DNA from: Pseudoxanthomonas japonensis
GTDB taxonomy: Bacteria; Pseudomonadota; Gammaproteobacteria; Xanthomonadales; Xanthomonadaceae
Length of the DNA: 64,000 nt
Direction of reading: 5' to 3'
Assembly (NCBI RefSeq): GCF_010093445.1
Contig: NZ_PDWW01000001.1
Coordinates: 62,001 to 126,000 of the forward strand
Shown: positions 36,820 through 46,304 of the stretch, piece after piece
Numbering within the stretch: position 1 is the first letter of the stretch
How the letters are laid out: every line of letters begins with the position of its first letter
Program-made: the position numbers and the translations under genes
Notes under the pieces: generated by a model
Databases searched by the model: none
What the model was told of the DNA's origin: nothing
Seen by the model: only the letters and a program-made list of their open reading frames with translations

Positions 36820-38796
36820 ATGATCCGTCTCTCGCCTTTTATCGTACTCGTTGCCTTCGCGGGCCTGTGTGCCGCACCGGTCCTGCACGCGCAGTCGCTA
36901 GAGGCGCAACGCCCGGCGATACGCGATGCACTCGCCGCCGCAGAGGCGGGTCGTTTCAACGCGGCAACCTTGTCCTCTCTCTCCAGCCATCCGCTGTACG
37001 GATGGGTCGAACTGGCGGCGCTGCGCCGCGACCCCGATGCGATATCGACCGCGCAGGCGCAGGCGTTGCTCGCGCGCTACGACGGCCAGGCCGTCGCCGC
37101 GCAGCTTCGCAATGTATGGCTGGCCGCACTGGCGCGCCGCCAGGACTGGCCCACCTTCCTCGCTGCCTGGAAGCCGACCGACAGTATCGCCCTGCAGTGT
37201 GCGCACCTGCAGGCGCGCCAGGCCACCGGGCGCACCGATGCCGCGTGGACCGAGCAGGCGCAGGCGCTCTGGCGCAAGGGCGCCAAGTCGCTGCCCGATG
37301 GCTGCGATCCCGTGTTCAACGTACTGGCCAGCCAGGGCGGACTTGCGCCGGCCTTGAGGTGGGAACGCATCGAGGCCGCCGCCGCCGAGCGCCAGACCGG
37401 CGTGATGCGCAGTGCCGCGCGTGGCCTGCCGTCCGACGAAGCCACGCTCGCCAATGATTACGCGGCCTTCATAGATGCGGTCCATCCGCGCGCGCTGAAC
37501 TGGCCGAAGACCGACCGCAGTCGCCGGATGGCCGCCTACGGCCTGGCGAAGCTCGCGCAGAGCGATCCCGACACCGCGGAACGCCTGCTGCCGCAGTACG
37601 CCGATGCGCTGGGCATGGGCGAAAGCGAGCGCGGCCAGGTGCTCTACCAGATCGCGCTGTGGACGGTCGCATCGTACGGACCGGATTCCGCGCGCCGGCT
37701 CGGCAACGTCCCGGAATCCGCCTACGACGAGCGCCTGCACGAGTGGCGCGTGCGCGAGGCGCTGTCGCGGGGCGACTGGCCGGCCGCACTCGCCGCGTTG
37801 CGCAAGATGCCGCCGGCGCAGCGCAACGACTCCCGCTGGCGCTACTTCGAAGCGCGCATGAGCGAGAAGACCGGCGATCGCGCCAACGCGCAGCGCCTGT
37901 TCCGCGAGACCGCGTCCAGCCCCACCTTCCATGGCTTCCTCGCGGCCGACCGCCTGGAACAGCCGTACGCGCTGTGCGCCTGGATCCCCAACGATCCCGC
38001 CACGGCCAAGCAGGCCATCGCGCGCGATCCCGCCATCGTGCGCGCGATGGAGTTGTGGCAGCTGGAACGTCCCGGCTGGGCGACTGCGGAGTGGAACGAC
38101 GCGCTGTCGCGCTTCGACGATACCCAACGCCGCATCGCCGTCGAGGTCGCGCAGGACAACGGCTGGTTCGACCGCGCGGTGTTCTCGCTGGGCAGCGTGC
38201 GCGGCGAGAGCCGGCCCGACGAACAGCGCCTGTACCAGCTGCGCTTCCCGCTGCACCACGGCGACACCATCAAGCGCGAAGCGGCGAAGCACGACATCGA
38301 TCCGGCCTGGGTTGCGGCCGAGATCCGCGCCGAAAGCATCTTCAACCCGAAGGCGCGCTCCGGCGCCAACGCCATGGGCCTGATGCAGGTGCTGCCGTCC
38401 ACCGGCGCCGGCGTCGCCAAGCGGTGGAGCATCCCGTATGCCGGCGCGGCGAGCCTCTACGATTCCGACACCAACATCGCCATCGGCACCGCCTACCTGC
38501 GCGAGATGGAAGACAAATACGGCGTGCCCTATGTCGCCATCGCCGCCTACAACGCAGGGCCGGCACCGACGGCACGCTGGCAGTCGCAGCGCCCCGGCGT
38601 CGATCCCGACATCTGGATCGAGACGATCAGCTACAAGGAGACACGCGAGTACGTCGCGCGCGTGCTGGCCTTCAGCGTGATCTACGACTGGCGCCTCAAC
38701 GGCACCGCGCTGCCGGTGAGCGACCGCCTGATGGGCCGCGTGCAGGCGAAGCGCAAGGCTTTCACCTGCCCGACGGCGCAGATGCCGAAGAGCTGA
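36820..38796 (+). CDS. slt: Soluble lytic murein transglycosylase
   Basis: A 658-residue periplasmic enzyme that cleaves glycan strands of peptidoglycan to 1,6-anhydro-muropeptides. It has a signal peptide ([26 protein letters not shown]) and a long superhelical (U- and L-domain) region rich in short helices. The C-terminal lysozyme-like domain has the catalytic Glu in [31 protein letters not shown], the [12 protein letters not shown] segment and [14 protein letters not shown]. Size and domain order match Slt70-type proteins. The start is set by the signal peptide; the frame upstream lies in the divergent permease promoter. Confidence 0.93.
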   Translation: MIRLSPFIVLVAFAGLCAAPVLHAQSLEAQRPAIRDALAAAEAGRFNAATLSSLSSHPLYGWVELAALRRDPDAISTAQAQALLARYDGQAVAAQLRNVWLAALARRQDWPTFLAAWKPTDSIALQCAHLQARQATGRTDAAWTEQAQALWRKGAKSLPDGCDPVFNVLASQGGLAPALRWERIEAAAAERQTGVMRSAARGLPSDEATLANDYAAFIDAVHPRALNWPKTDRSRRMAAYGLAKLAQSDPDTAERLLPQYADALGMGESERGQVLYQIALWTVASYGPDSARRLGNVPESAYDERLHEWRVREALSRGDWPAALAALRKMPPAQRNDSRWRYFEARMSEKTGDRANAQRLFRETASSPTFHGFLAADRLEQPYALCAWIPNDPATAKQAIARDPAIVRAMELWQLERPGWATAEWNDALSRFDDTQRRIAVEVAQDNGWFDRAVFSLGSVRGESRPDEQRLYQLRFPLHHGDTIKREAAKHDIDPAWVAAEIRAESIFNPKARSGANAMGLMQVLPSTGAGVAKRWSIPYAGAASLYDSDTNIAIGTAYLREMEDKYGVPYVAIAAYNAGPAPTARWQSQRPGVDPDIWIETISYKETREYVARVLAFSVIYDWRLNGTALPVSDRLMGRVQAKRKAFTCPTAQMPKS

Positions 38797-38812
38797 GGCC
38801 GATAGCGCCTGC

Positions 38813-38878
38813 TGTGGGAGCGACGTAAGTCGCGAATCAGGTCTGCTTTGCGCCATCGCGACTCACGTCGCTCCCACA
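38813..38878. repeat. REP-like inverted repeat between slt and cca
   Basis: A 23-base arm starting TGTGGGAGCGACG (38813-38835) is repeated in inverse order at 38856-38878 with a single mismatch, separated by 20 bases. This GTGGGAGCGAC family is a common intergenic REP in Pseudomonas and Xanthomonadaceae. It may also end or stabilise the slt transcript. Confidence 0.85.
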
Positions 38879-38926
38879 CCAACCCCCACGCAGACAGTGG
38901 GCACACCCATCCGGCATCATGCCGCC

Positions 38927-40156
38927 ATGCAAACCTATCTCGTCGGTGGCGCGGTACGCGACCGGTTGCTGGGCCTGGAGCCCGGCGACCGCGACTGGGT
39001 CGTGGTCGGCGCGACGCAGGCGCAGATGGAGGCGCAGGGCTTCAAGGCGGTCGGCCGCGACTTCCCGGTCTTCCTGCATCCGGACACCGCCGAGGAGTAC
39101 GCCCTCGCGCGCACCGAGCGCAAGAGTGGCCGGGGTTATCGCGGCTTCGTCGTCGATGCCGATCCCTCGGTGACGCTGGAGGAAGACCTGCAGCGGCGCG
39201 ACTTCACCCTCAATGCGATCGCGCAGGACAAGGACGGCACCCTGGTCGATCCTTACGGCGGCGCACGCGACATCGAGGCGCGCGTGCTCCGCCACGTGGG
39301 CGACGCCTTCGTCGAGGATCCGTTGCGCGTGCTGCGTGCGGCCCGCTTCATGGCGCGCTTCGCATCGCTCGGGTTCACCGTTGCGCCGGAGACGATGGCG
39401 TTGATGCGGGACATGGTCGCCGGCGGCGAACTGGACACGTTGGTGCCCGAGCGCGTCTGGCAGGAACTGCGCCGCGCACTGGCCTCGGCGACGCCTTCGG
39501 CCTTCCTCGCCACGCTGCGCGCCTGCGGTGCGCTGGCCGTGGTGCTGCCCGAAGTCGACGCGCTGTACGGCGTGCCGCAGCGTACGGAGTACCACCCGGA
39601 AGTGGACACCGGCATCCACCAGCAGATGGTCAGCGACATGGCGGCACGGCTCGCGCCCGGCGACGCGCGCATCGGCTTCGCCGCGCTGGTGCACGATCTC
39701 GGCAAGGCGTTGACACCGGCCAACGTCCTGCCGAAGCACATCGGCCACGAACATGCCGGCGTGAAGCCGGTGATCGCGCTGTGCGAACGGCTCAAGGTGC
39801 CGGTCGACCACCGCGAGCTGGCGGTGATGGCCTGCCGCGAACACCTCAACGTGCACCGCCTGGCCGAACTGCGCGATGCGACCGTGGTCGAGCTGCTCAC
39901 GCGCTGCGATGCGTTCCGGCGGCCGGAACGCATCCCGTGGCTGGCCACGGTCTGCGAGGCCGACAAGCGGGGCCGCGGCGGCAGCGAGAACGCGGACTAT
40001 CCGCAGGGCCGCGCGCTGGTGCGCCTGCACGAGGCGGCCTGCCGTGTCGGCGCACGCGACGTGGTGCGCGAGGGCATGACGGGGCCGGAGATCGGCGCCG
40101 CCGTGCAAGCCGCACGGGTGGCGGCGGTACATCGCGCCCGTCAGACCGGCGGTTGA
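38927..40156 (+). CDS. cca: Multifunctional CCA tRNA nucleotidyltransferase
   Basis: A 409-residue enzyme that adds or repairs the 3' CCA of tRNAs. The class II head motif is [13 protein letters not shown], with the catalytic DxD as D21-R-D23. The nucleotide-template motif is [10 protein letters not shown], and further on come [16 protein letters not shown]-type residues. A C-terminal HD domain is present ([23 protein letters not shown]), as in E. coli, where it gives 2',3'-cyclic phosphodiesterase and phosphatase activity. I chose the ATG at 38927 so that the protein starts MQTYLVGG, as in the family. Confidence 0.96.
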   Translation: MQTYLVGGAVRDRLLGLEPGDRDWVVVGATQAQMEAQGFKAVGRDFPVFLHPDTAEEYALARTERKSGRGYRGFVVDADPSVTLEEDLQRRDFTLNAIAQDKDGTLVDPYGGARDIEARVLRHVGDAFVEDPLRVLRAARFMARFASLGFTVAPETMALMRDMVAGGELDTLVPERVWQELRRALASATPSAFLATLRACGALAVVLPEVDALYGVPQRTEYHPEVDTGIHQQMVSDMAARLAPGDARIGFAALVHDLGKALTPANVLPKHIGHEHAGVKPVIALCERLKVPVDHRELAVMACREHLNVHRLAELRDATVVELLTRCDAFRRPERIPWLATVCEADKRGRGGSENADYPQGRALVRLHEAACRVGARDVVREGMTGPEIGAAVQAARVAAVHRARQTGG

Positions 40157-40238
40157 TCCGCGCGCGCCATCGTCATCCCGCACGGGGTATCGTCGCGTTC
40201 GCGGCGTCGGGGCCGCTCACCGCACCAAGGGGATCGAC

Positions 40239-40901
40239 ATGGAACGCACGCGCACCCTGCTGTATGCCTGCCTGGCCGGCGCCGGACTCTGGGGCTTCGA
40301 TGCCCGGGCCGACGACACCATCACCTGCGAAAGCCGCAACGACCGTTACCAGAGTTGCGCCATCGCCACCGCCGGCTACGTCACGCTGGACCGACAGCTG
40401 TCGGGCACGGCCTGCACGCAGGGCCGCACCTGGGACTACGACCGCCGCGAGATCTGGGTGGACGACGGCTGCCGCGCCACGTTCCGCGTGCACACCGATT
40501 CATCGGGACACCACGGCAGCGACCACGATGCCAAGGTCGCCGCCGGCGTGCTGATCGGCGCCGCCATCCTCGGCGCCCTGGCGCACAACGCCGACAAGAA
40601 GGACGACAAGTACGACGACGACCGCTACCAGGGGCCGCGGCACACCTCGTATGTACCGTCGTGGATGATCGGGACGTTCGAGGGGTACAACCCGGTCTAC
40701 GACCGCGACGTTACCCTGACCATCGGAGCGGATGGGCGCGCCAGCGCACGCACGCGCGACCAGACCGTGGATGGCTGGATCAACGAGGGTCGCCTCAACG
40801 TGGGCAGCACGTCGTTCGACATCGACCGGTCACGCGAGGGCCTGGTGACCACGCAGCTCGGCGACCGCCACAACGAGGTGCGCTACCGCCGGGTGCGCTG
40901 A
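40239..40901 (+). CDS. Exported DUF3011-like protein
   Basis: A 220-residue protein with a signal peptide (LLYACLAGAGLWGFDARA). Residues 27-80 match the DUF3011 pattern (ITCESRNDRYQSCAIA...RQLSGTACTQGRTWDYDRREIWVDDGCRATF), with four cysteines that probably form disulfides. A short hydrophobic Gly/Ala stretch (KVAAGVLIGAAILGALAH) is followed by a charged Asp/Lys tract (DKKDDKYDDDRY) and a beta-rich C-terminal domain. The function is unknown. It lies 82 bp after cca and converges on the lysozyme-inhibitor lipoprotein. Confidence 0.8.
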   Translation: MERTRTLLYACLAGAGLWGFDARADDTITCESRNDRYQSCAIATAGYVTLDRQLSGTACTQGRTWDYDRREIWVDDGCRATFRVHTDSSGHHGSDHDAKVAAGVLIGAAILGALAHNADKKDDKYDDDRYQGPRHTSYVPSWMIGTFEGYNPVYDRDVTLTIGADGRASARTRDQTVDGWINEGRLNVGSTSFDIDRSREGLVTTQLGDRHNEVRYRRVR

Positions 40902-40956
40902 CAGCGATGCGCGGCGCAGGCGCGCCCGCCATCGCGGCGGCGCGCATGCTGGCGCA

Positions 40957-41613
40957 TCACTTGACCGGCGTGCAGCTCAGCTTGTTGCCGAAGAAGTCGA
41001 CGCTGGCCTCGCCCTGGTGCTCCCAGTACTCGACGCCGACACGTCCGTACTTGGCGCCGCTGGCCGCCGGCTGCGGGAACACGATGGCCTGGTCGTTGCC
41101 CAGCATCATCACCGCGGCCTGCGGATCGATGTCGTTGTAGTACGTCATGGTGAACGGCTCGCGGTTGTTGCTGCAGCGGAACGCCACCGGCTTCGGCACG
41201 GCCGCACCGGACGCGGCGATGGCCAGTTCGACCAGGCGCGTGCGGTAGGCGTCCAGCACGCACAGGCGCAGGTCCTGCTGCTTCCAGCACTCGTCGCGCC
41301 CCTTGGCCCAGCCGCGCTGCACGGCGGGATCGGCGTCCTTCGCCTCGGCGTACCTCGCGGCCAGCTGGCGATCCAGCGCGGCGAGTTCGGCATCGCGGCA
41401 GACCAGCTTCTCCGCCTCGCTCGCCGCCCTGGCGCAATCGAACGAGGGTGGGACCACGGCGGCGGTCGTGGCGGCGTCGGCCTGCCCGGCGGGAACCGCG
41501 GTCGCCGCGGCACCGGTATCCGCCGGCCCGGGCACGGTGGCTGCGGGCGCGACGGCCTCGGGCTTGCATCCGGCAAGCAGCAGCAATGCGATGCAGGACA
41601 GGAGTGCTTTCAT
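40957..41613 (-). CDS. Lipoprotein with LprI-like and MliC-like lysozyme-inhibitor domains
   Basis: A 218-residue protein with a lipobox signal (IALLLLAGC, start ATG 41613) and a linker rich in Ala, Pro and Thr. Two domains follow. The first (about residues 55-135) has the LprI pattern FDCARAASEAEKLVCRDAELAALDRQLAARYAEA and DECWKQQDLRLCVLDAY with four cysteines. The second (about 145-218) has the MliC/PliC pattern VAFRCSNN...FTMTYYND...ASGAKYGRVGVEYWEHQGEASVDFFGNKLSC. Both domain families inhibit c-type lysozyme or are named for doing so. It is next to an envelope-modification two-component system, which suggests a shared role in defence against host or competitor lysins (inference). Confidence 0.78.
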   Translation of the reverse strand: MKALLSCIALLLLAGCKPEAVAPAATVPGPADTGAAATAVPAGQADAATTAAVVPPSFDCARAASEAEKLVCRDAELAALDRQLAARYAEAKDADPAVQRGWAKGRDECWKQQDLRLCVLDAYRTRLVELAIAASGAAVPKPVAFRCSNNREPFTMTYYNDIDPQAAVMMLGNDQAIVFPQPAASGAKYGRVGVEYWEHQGEASVDFFGNKLSCTPVK

Positions 41614-41671
41614 CGACAGGCTCCGGCGAGGGCGGATGCGCATGCTAGCGCCAGGCGCGTGACGGCGGCCT

Positions 41672-42931
41672 TCAGCGCGACAGCCGCAGGCGGCTGATCG
41701 TGCCGCGCCCGGGCGCCGACTGGATCGACAGCGTCCAGCCGAGGTGTTCGCACAGGCGTGCCAGCAGGTCCAGGCCGATGCCTCCACCCTCGCGGCCACC
41801 GCCGCGCGCCATCTGCGCGTAGAGGCGGCTGATGTCCTCGGGCGTCATGCCGTGGCCGGGATCCTGCACGGTGACCGTGGCGTCGCCGTCCAGGCCCACA
41901 TGGATTTCGCCGCTGTCGCTGTTCTCGATGGCATTGCGAAGCAGGTTGCCGATCGCCGCCTGCACGATGTGCAACGGTGCCGCCACGCTGCATGGCGCCA
42001 GGTCGTCGATGACGACCGACAGGTCCTTGCCCTCCATCAGGTGGCGATGGTCGTCGATGATGTCGGGCAGCAGTTCATGTAGCGGCACCACCTCGTTGCT
42101 TCGCGACAAGCGTGCCGGATCCTTGGCCAGCGTCAGCAGCAGCGCGATCAGCCGCTCGACGTCGCGCGCGGTCCGGTGGATGCGCAGCACCTGCTGGCGC
42201 GCCGACCCCGGCAGGTCGTCGCGCCCCAGCGCGAGCTCGCTGGCGCCGGCGATGATGGCGATGGGCGTGCGCAGTTCGTGGCTGGCGGTATCGATGAAGA
42301 TGCGCTCGCGCTCGACGAAGGCATCATGGCGGCGCAGATAGTCGTTCAGCGCATTGGTGATGACGTGCAGCTCCGAGCTGGCATCGTGTTCCACGGCCAC
42401 GCGCCGGCCGGCGCGGTCGGGGGACAGTGTGCCGATGTCGCGGGCCAGGTCGGACAGCGGGCGCAGCGCATTGCGCACGCCGCGGGCAACCAGCACGCCG
42501 ACGATGATCAGGACGACGAACGCGAGCCCCAGCGATCCGAGCAGCAGCGCGTCCTCGATGGTCTCGATGCCGGTGATGTCGCGTACGACGAAGTAGTCCA
42601 CGCCCCGCACGCGCTGCACCAGCACGACGTTCTCGCGCCCGCCGAACCAGAAATCGTCGTGCACCCCCTGGGGCAGCATCGACAATGCGGGCGGGGGCGG
42701 ACGGCCCGGGGCGCTGTAGATCTGCAGCGTGCCGGTGTCCCGCCACACATGCTGCGGGTCCTCCGCCTGCCGCTGCAGATGGTGCGCGATCTCCCGCTGC
42801 AGCAGCGACTTCCACACCCTGTCCTCGAGGAAATCATCCGCGAAGACCAGCAGGATGACGGCGGCCAGCAGGACGGCGTAGCCGCCGAGCAGGCGCCGGA
42901 TCTGCGTGTGCAGACTGCGGGGGGGCTTCAC
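41672..42931 (-). CDS. Sensor histidine kinase of an envelope-type two-component system
   Basis: A 419-residue inner-membrane kinase with two transmembrane helices (about 15-31 and 129-150) around a periplasmic sensor of about 95 residues. A HAMP-like linker follows, then a HisKA domain with His218 in DTASHELRTPIA. The ATP-binding domain has NLLRNAIENS, VQDPGHGM and GGGIGLDLLARLCEHLGW. The start is a GTG that overlaps the response-regulator stop (GTGA). With that regulator it is divergent from lipid A-modifying genes, so a PmrB-like role is plausible but unproven. Confidence 0.9.
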   Translation of the reverse strand: MKPPRSLHTQIRRLLGGYAVLLAAVILLVFADDFLEDRVWKSLLQREIAHHLQRQAEDPQHVWRDTGTLQIYSAPGRPPPPALSMLPQGVHDDFWFGGRENVVLVQRVRGVDYFVVRDITGIETIEDALLLGSLGLAFVVLIIVGVLVARGVRNALRPLSDLARDIGTLSPDRAGRRVAVEHDASSELHVITNALNDYLRRHDAFVERERIFIDTASHELRTPIAIIAGASELALGRDDLPGSARQQVLRIHRTARDVERLIALLLTLAKDPARLSRSNEVVPLHELLPDIIDDHRHLMEGKDLSVVIDDLAPCSVAAPLHIVQAAIGNLLRNAIENSDSGEIHVGLDGDATVTVQDPGHGMTPEDISRLYAQMARGGGREGGGIGLDLLARLCEHLGWTLSIQSAPGRGTISRLRLSR

Positions 42932-43620
42932 GCGCCCCCCGCGTCGTGGGGAAGTGCGAGACGGTAGCCCGTCCTTGGCAATGTCTGGATCAGCTTGACC
43001 GGGAACGGCCCATCCACGCTGCGCCTCAGCTCGTAGATGTGGGAGCGAAGCATGTCGCCGTCCGGCGGATCGTCGCCCCACAGCGCGTGTTCCAGTTGCT
43101 GGCGGGTGACCGCCGCCGGACTGGCCTGCATCAGCGTTTCCAGCAGCTTGCGGCAGGCCGGATACAGGTGCAGCGGCTGCCCCGCGCGGGTGACCTCCAG
43201 GGTGCCCAGGTCCAGTTTCAGATCGTGGACTTCCAGCACCTTGCGCCGCTGGCGTCCGTGCATGCGCGCCATCAGGGCTTCGAGCCGCACCTCCAGTTCG
43301 GGCAAGGCGAACGGCTTGGTCAGGTAGTCGTCGGCGCCTGCCCGGAAACCGGCGATCTTGTCCGGCAGTTCATCGCGTGCGGTCAGCATGATGACCGGCA
43401 GGCTGGAGTCGTGCTCCTCGCGCAGCCGCCGCAGGACCTCCGGGCCCTCCAGCCGCGGCAGCATCCAGTCGAGCACCAGCGCGTCGTAGGCCTGCGTGGT
43501 GGCCAGGTGCAGCCCGGTGACGCCGTCCGGGGCCGCGTCCAGCGTGTGGCCGCGCGCCTCGAAGTAGTCGAACAGGTTCGCCACCAGGTTCCGGTTGTCT
43601 TCGATCACCAGCAGCCGCAT
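42928..43620 (-). CDS. OmpR/PhoB-family response regulator
   Basis: A 230-residue regulator with a receiver domain (phospho-acceptor Asp51 in ALVLDWMLP, Lys102 in LTKPF, acidic Asp7-8 region IEDN) and a C-terminal winged-helix domain (LYPACRKLLETLM, RQQLEHALWGDDPPDGDMLRSHIYELRRSVDG, LPRTGYRLA). It overlaps the histidine kinase by four bases and is divergent, across 135 bp, from the ArnT-like gene. A direct-repeat box for the regulator could not be identified by eye in that spacer. Confidence 0.93.
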   Translation of the reverse strand: MRLLVIEDNRNLVANLFDYFEARGHTLDAAPDGVTGLHLATTQAYDALVLDWMLPRLEGPEVLRRLREEHDSSLPVIMLTARDELPDKIAGFRAGADDYLTKPFALPELEVRLEALMARMHGRQRRKVLEVHDLKLDLGTLEVTRAGQPLHLYPACRKLLETLMQASPAAVTRQQLEHALWGDDPPDGDMLRSHIYELRRSVDGPFPVKLIQTLPRTGYRLALPHDAGGA

Positions 43621-43755
43621 CGGCAGGACCCGCGCGAGGAAAGAGGACCGGCAGCATGGCAGGCCGGACGTCGAAGCGACGTCGGAGTTCCGACGAATCT
43701 CTTACGCGCCATGATCCACCATCGCGCACCGACTTGCCGGACAACCGCCCCCCCC

Positions 43756-45462
43756 ATGCGATCGATGCACCTCCGACTTGCGCCGCGCTGGCAGACCCCC
43801 TTGCTGGCCGCGCTCATGGTGTGGGCGTTGCTGGCCGGGCTGGGCCTGCGCGAACCGATGCCCGCCGACGAGCCACGCTTCGTGCTCGCCGCGCGGACCA
43901 TGGTGGAGACGGGGCAATGGTTGTTCCCCCACCGCGGCACAGAGCTGTACGCCGAGAAACCGCCGACGTTCATGTGGCTGCAGGCGGCCAGCTACGGGAT
44001 GGTGCGCAGCTGGCAGGTGGCGTTCCTGCTGCCGTCGCTGCTCGCCGCGCTGCTGACGCTGTGGTTGTCCGGCGATCTTGTGCGCCGCCTGTGGGGACGT
44101 CGCGCCGTACCGTACGCCGTGTTCGGCCTGTTCGTCTGCCTGCAGTTCGCGCTGCAGGCCAAGCGCGCGCAGATCGACATGGTGCTGGTGGGCATGACCA
44201 CGCTGTCGCTGTGGGCGCTGCTGCGCTACCTGCTGGAGAAGCCGAGCCCGTGGCTGCTCGCGCTGGGCACGTTCGCGGCCGGGCTGGGCACGGTGACGAA
44301 GGGCGTGGGCTTCCTGCCGCTGCTGGTGTTCCTGCCGTGGCTGTGGGTGCGATGGAAGTCGCCGCAGACGCTGCCCGCGCATCGCGGTGCCCATGCCCTG
44401 GCCGGCGTGGCGGGTTTCCTGCTGGGCGCGGGTGTCTGGCTGGTGCCGATGCTGTCGGTCGCGCTGACCTCTGCCGATCCCGCGCTGCATGCCTACGCGC
44501 GCGAGATGCTGTTCAAGCAGACCGGTACGCGCTACGCCAACGCATGGCACCACGTGAAGCCGGCCTGGTACTACCTGCAGACGATGCTGACGCTGTGGCT
44601 GCCGGGCGTGCTGCTGGCGCCCTGGTTGCTGCCGGCCTGGTGGCGACGCCTGCGCCGCGTCGATCCGCGGTACGCACTGCTGCTGGGCTGGGCGCTGCTG
44701 GTGCTGGTGTTCTTCAGCGCCAGTCCGGGCAAGCGCGAGGTCTACATCTTCCCGATGCTGCCGGCGCTGGCCGTGGCGGCGTCGCCACTGCTGCCGGGTC
44801 TGCTGCGGCGACGCGGCGTGCGTGCGGTGCTGTGGACCTACCTGTCGGCCCTGGTGCTCGTCACGGGGGCGCTCGGAGCCTGGCTGCTGCTGGCTCCGCC
44901 CGAACGCGTGCAGGCACTGCTCGATGGCCGGGGCATGGACATGGCCACCGCGGCGCGGATGGGACGCTGGCTGCTGGGCTTCGCCATCACGGCACTGGTC
45001 GCGATGGTGTCCGCGCGACGGCACGTCGCCGCTGCCCTGGTCGCGGTCACCGCCGCGCTGTGGACCGCGTACGGCATGGGCTTCATTCCTGCGATCAGTC
45101 CGGACAGTTCAGCCAGGGCGCTCATGCAGCGCGTGGGCGAGCGCATCGGTCCCGATGCCGAACTCGCGATGCTCGGCTGGCGCGAACAGCACCTGCTGCA
45201 GGCCGACCGGCCGGTCACCGACTTCGGCTTCAAGCAGCCCTGGGTGGACCAGTGGCAGCACGCGCACGCCTGGTTGCTGGAAGCGCCGGGCAAGCGCTGG
45301 CTGTTCCTGCGCAAGGAGGCCATCGGGCCCTGCCTGGATCCCGCCAAGGTCATCGACATCGGCGCGTCCAACCGGCGCGACTGGATCCTTGCGCCGGGCG
45401 GCGCATGGATCGAGGGATGCGACGTGCCAGCGGACTGGTCGGCGGACGTCAGCGAAGACTGA
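43756..45462 (+). CDS. ArnT-like membrane glycosyltransferase (GT39/GT83 type)
   Basis: A 568-residue protein with about 11-12 helices. The first periplasmic loop has EPMPADEPRFVLAARTMVETGQW, resembling the acidic D-E-x-R motif essential in ArnT, followed by RGTELYAEKPPTFMWLQA. Such enzymes move a sugar from undecaprenyl phosphate to lipid A in the periplasm. E. coli ArnT adds L-Ara4N, but the window has no arnA, arnB or arnD, so another sugar is likely. It precedes PAP2, eptA, GT2 and LAB_N genes on the same strand. ATG 43756 and 43765 are both possible starts. Confidence 0.85.
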   Translation: MRSMHLRLAPRWQTPLLAALMVWALLAGLGLREPMPADEPRFVLAARTMVETGQWLFPHRGTELYAEKPPTFMWLQAASYGMVRSWQVAFLLPSLLAALLTLWLSGDLVRRLWGRRAVPYAVFGLFVCLQFALQAKRAQIDMVLVGMTTLSLWALLRYLLEKPSPWLLALGTFAAGLGTVTKGVGFLPLLVFLPWLWVRWKSPQTLPAHRGAHALAGVAGFLLGAGVWLVPMLSVALTSADPALHAYAREMLFKQTGTRYANAWHHVKPAWYYLQTMLTLWLPGVLLAPWLLPAWWRRLRRVDPRYALLLGWALLVLVFFSASPGKREVYIFPMLPALAVAASPLLPGLLRRRGVRAVLWTYLSALVLVTGALGAWLLLAPPERVQALLDGRGMDMATAARMGRWLLGFAITALVAMVSARRHVAAALVAVTAALWTAYGMGFIPAISPDSSARALMQRVGERIGPDAELAMLGWREQHLLQADRPVTDFGFKQPWVDQWQHAHAWLLEAPGKRWLFLRKEAIGPCLDPAKVIDIGASNRRDWILAPGGAWIEGCDVPADWSADVSED

Positions 45463-45578
45463 ACGCCGAACAACATCGCACGGCACCCCGCGGCGTTTAA
45501 CGCAGCTCCGACAGCGGTCCGACTGCGCTACGACATCGCGGTGACCAGCATGCGCGCACTCCCCTCCGTGCGAACCGC

Positions 45579-46304
45579 ATGTCCGCTTCTCCGACCTCGT
45601 TGACTGTCGTGCCCGAGCAGCGCCTCCCGGGCCTGCTGCCGGTTTCGGTGATCCTGCTGGTGGCCGCGTGGCTGGCGGCGCAATCGCTCGACCATGCCTG
45701 GGCGTCGTGGCTCTTCCACCAGCAGGGCGACGCATGGTCGCTGAAGAACAGCGTCGTGCTGGAGACGCTGCTGCACCGCGGTGGCCGCCTGCTCAGCCAG
45801 CTCGCCTGGGCGGGCGTGCTGGCGGCAACGCTGTGGCATTGGCGCACGCCCTCCGCGCAACGCTGGACCCGCCCTGCCGCGCGGCTGCTGGTGGCGGTGC
45901 TCGCCTCGACCGCGGTGGTGGCATGGCTGAAGGCCACCACGCACATGGATTGTCCGTGGGACCTGGCCGGTTTCGGCGGAGACCGCCCGTTCGTCGCGCT
46001 GTTCGAGCATCGGCCCGCAGGACTCGGCGCGCCCGGCTGCTTCCCTGCCGCGCATGCCGCGGGTGGCTACGCCTGGGTGGCGTTGTACTTCTTCTTCCTG
46101 GCCGTCGCGCCGTGCTGGCGCCATGTCGGCTTGGCGGCCGGGCTGCTGGCCGGTCTCGTGTTCGGGCTGGCCCAGCAGCTGCGTGGCGCGCATTTCCTGT
46201 CGCACGACATCGCCAGCCTGGCGGTGTGCTGGGCGGTGGCCTGCAGCGTGGACCGCCTCGCCGCCTGGCGCAGGCCGGGCGTCGACACGGAGGCGCACGC
46301 ATGA
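45579..46304 (+). CDS. PAP2-family membrane phosphatase
   Basis: A 241-residue protein with six hydrophobic helices. The three PAP2 motifs are seen in order: LKATTHMDCPWD (motif 1, KxxxxxxxP variant), CFPAAHAAGGYA (motif 2, where PSGH is replaced by PAAH) and RGAHFLSHDIAS (motif 3 with the His-Asp pair). Members act on undecaprenyl pyrophosphate or on lipid A phosphates (LpxE, LpxF, LpxT). Translational overlap with eptA (ATGA) favours lipid A as substrate, where dephosphorylation would accompany phosphoethanolamine addition. Motif 2 has Ala for the usual Ser. Confidence 0.87.
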   Translation: MSASPTSLTVVPEQRLPGLLPVSVILLVAAWLAAQSLDHAWASWLFHQQGDAWSLKNSVVLETLLHRGGRLLSQLAWAGVLAATLWHWRTPSAQRWTRPAARLLVAVLASTAVVAWLKATTHMDCPWDLAGFGGDRPFVALFEHRPAGLGAPGCFPAAHAAGGYAWVALYFFFLAVAPCWRHVGLAAGLLAGLVFGLAQQLRGAHFLSHDIASLAVCWAVACSVDRLAAWRRPGVDTEAHA

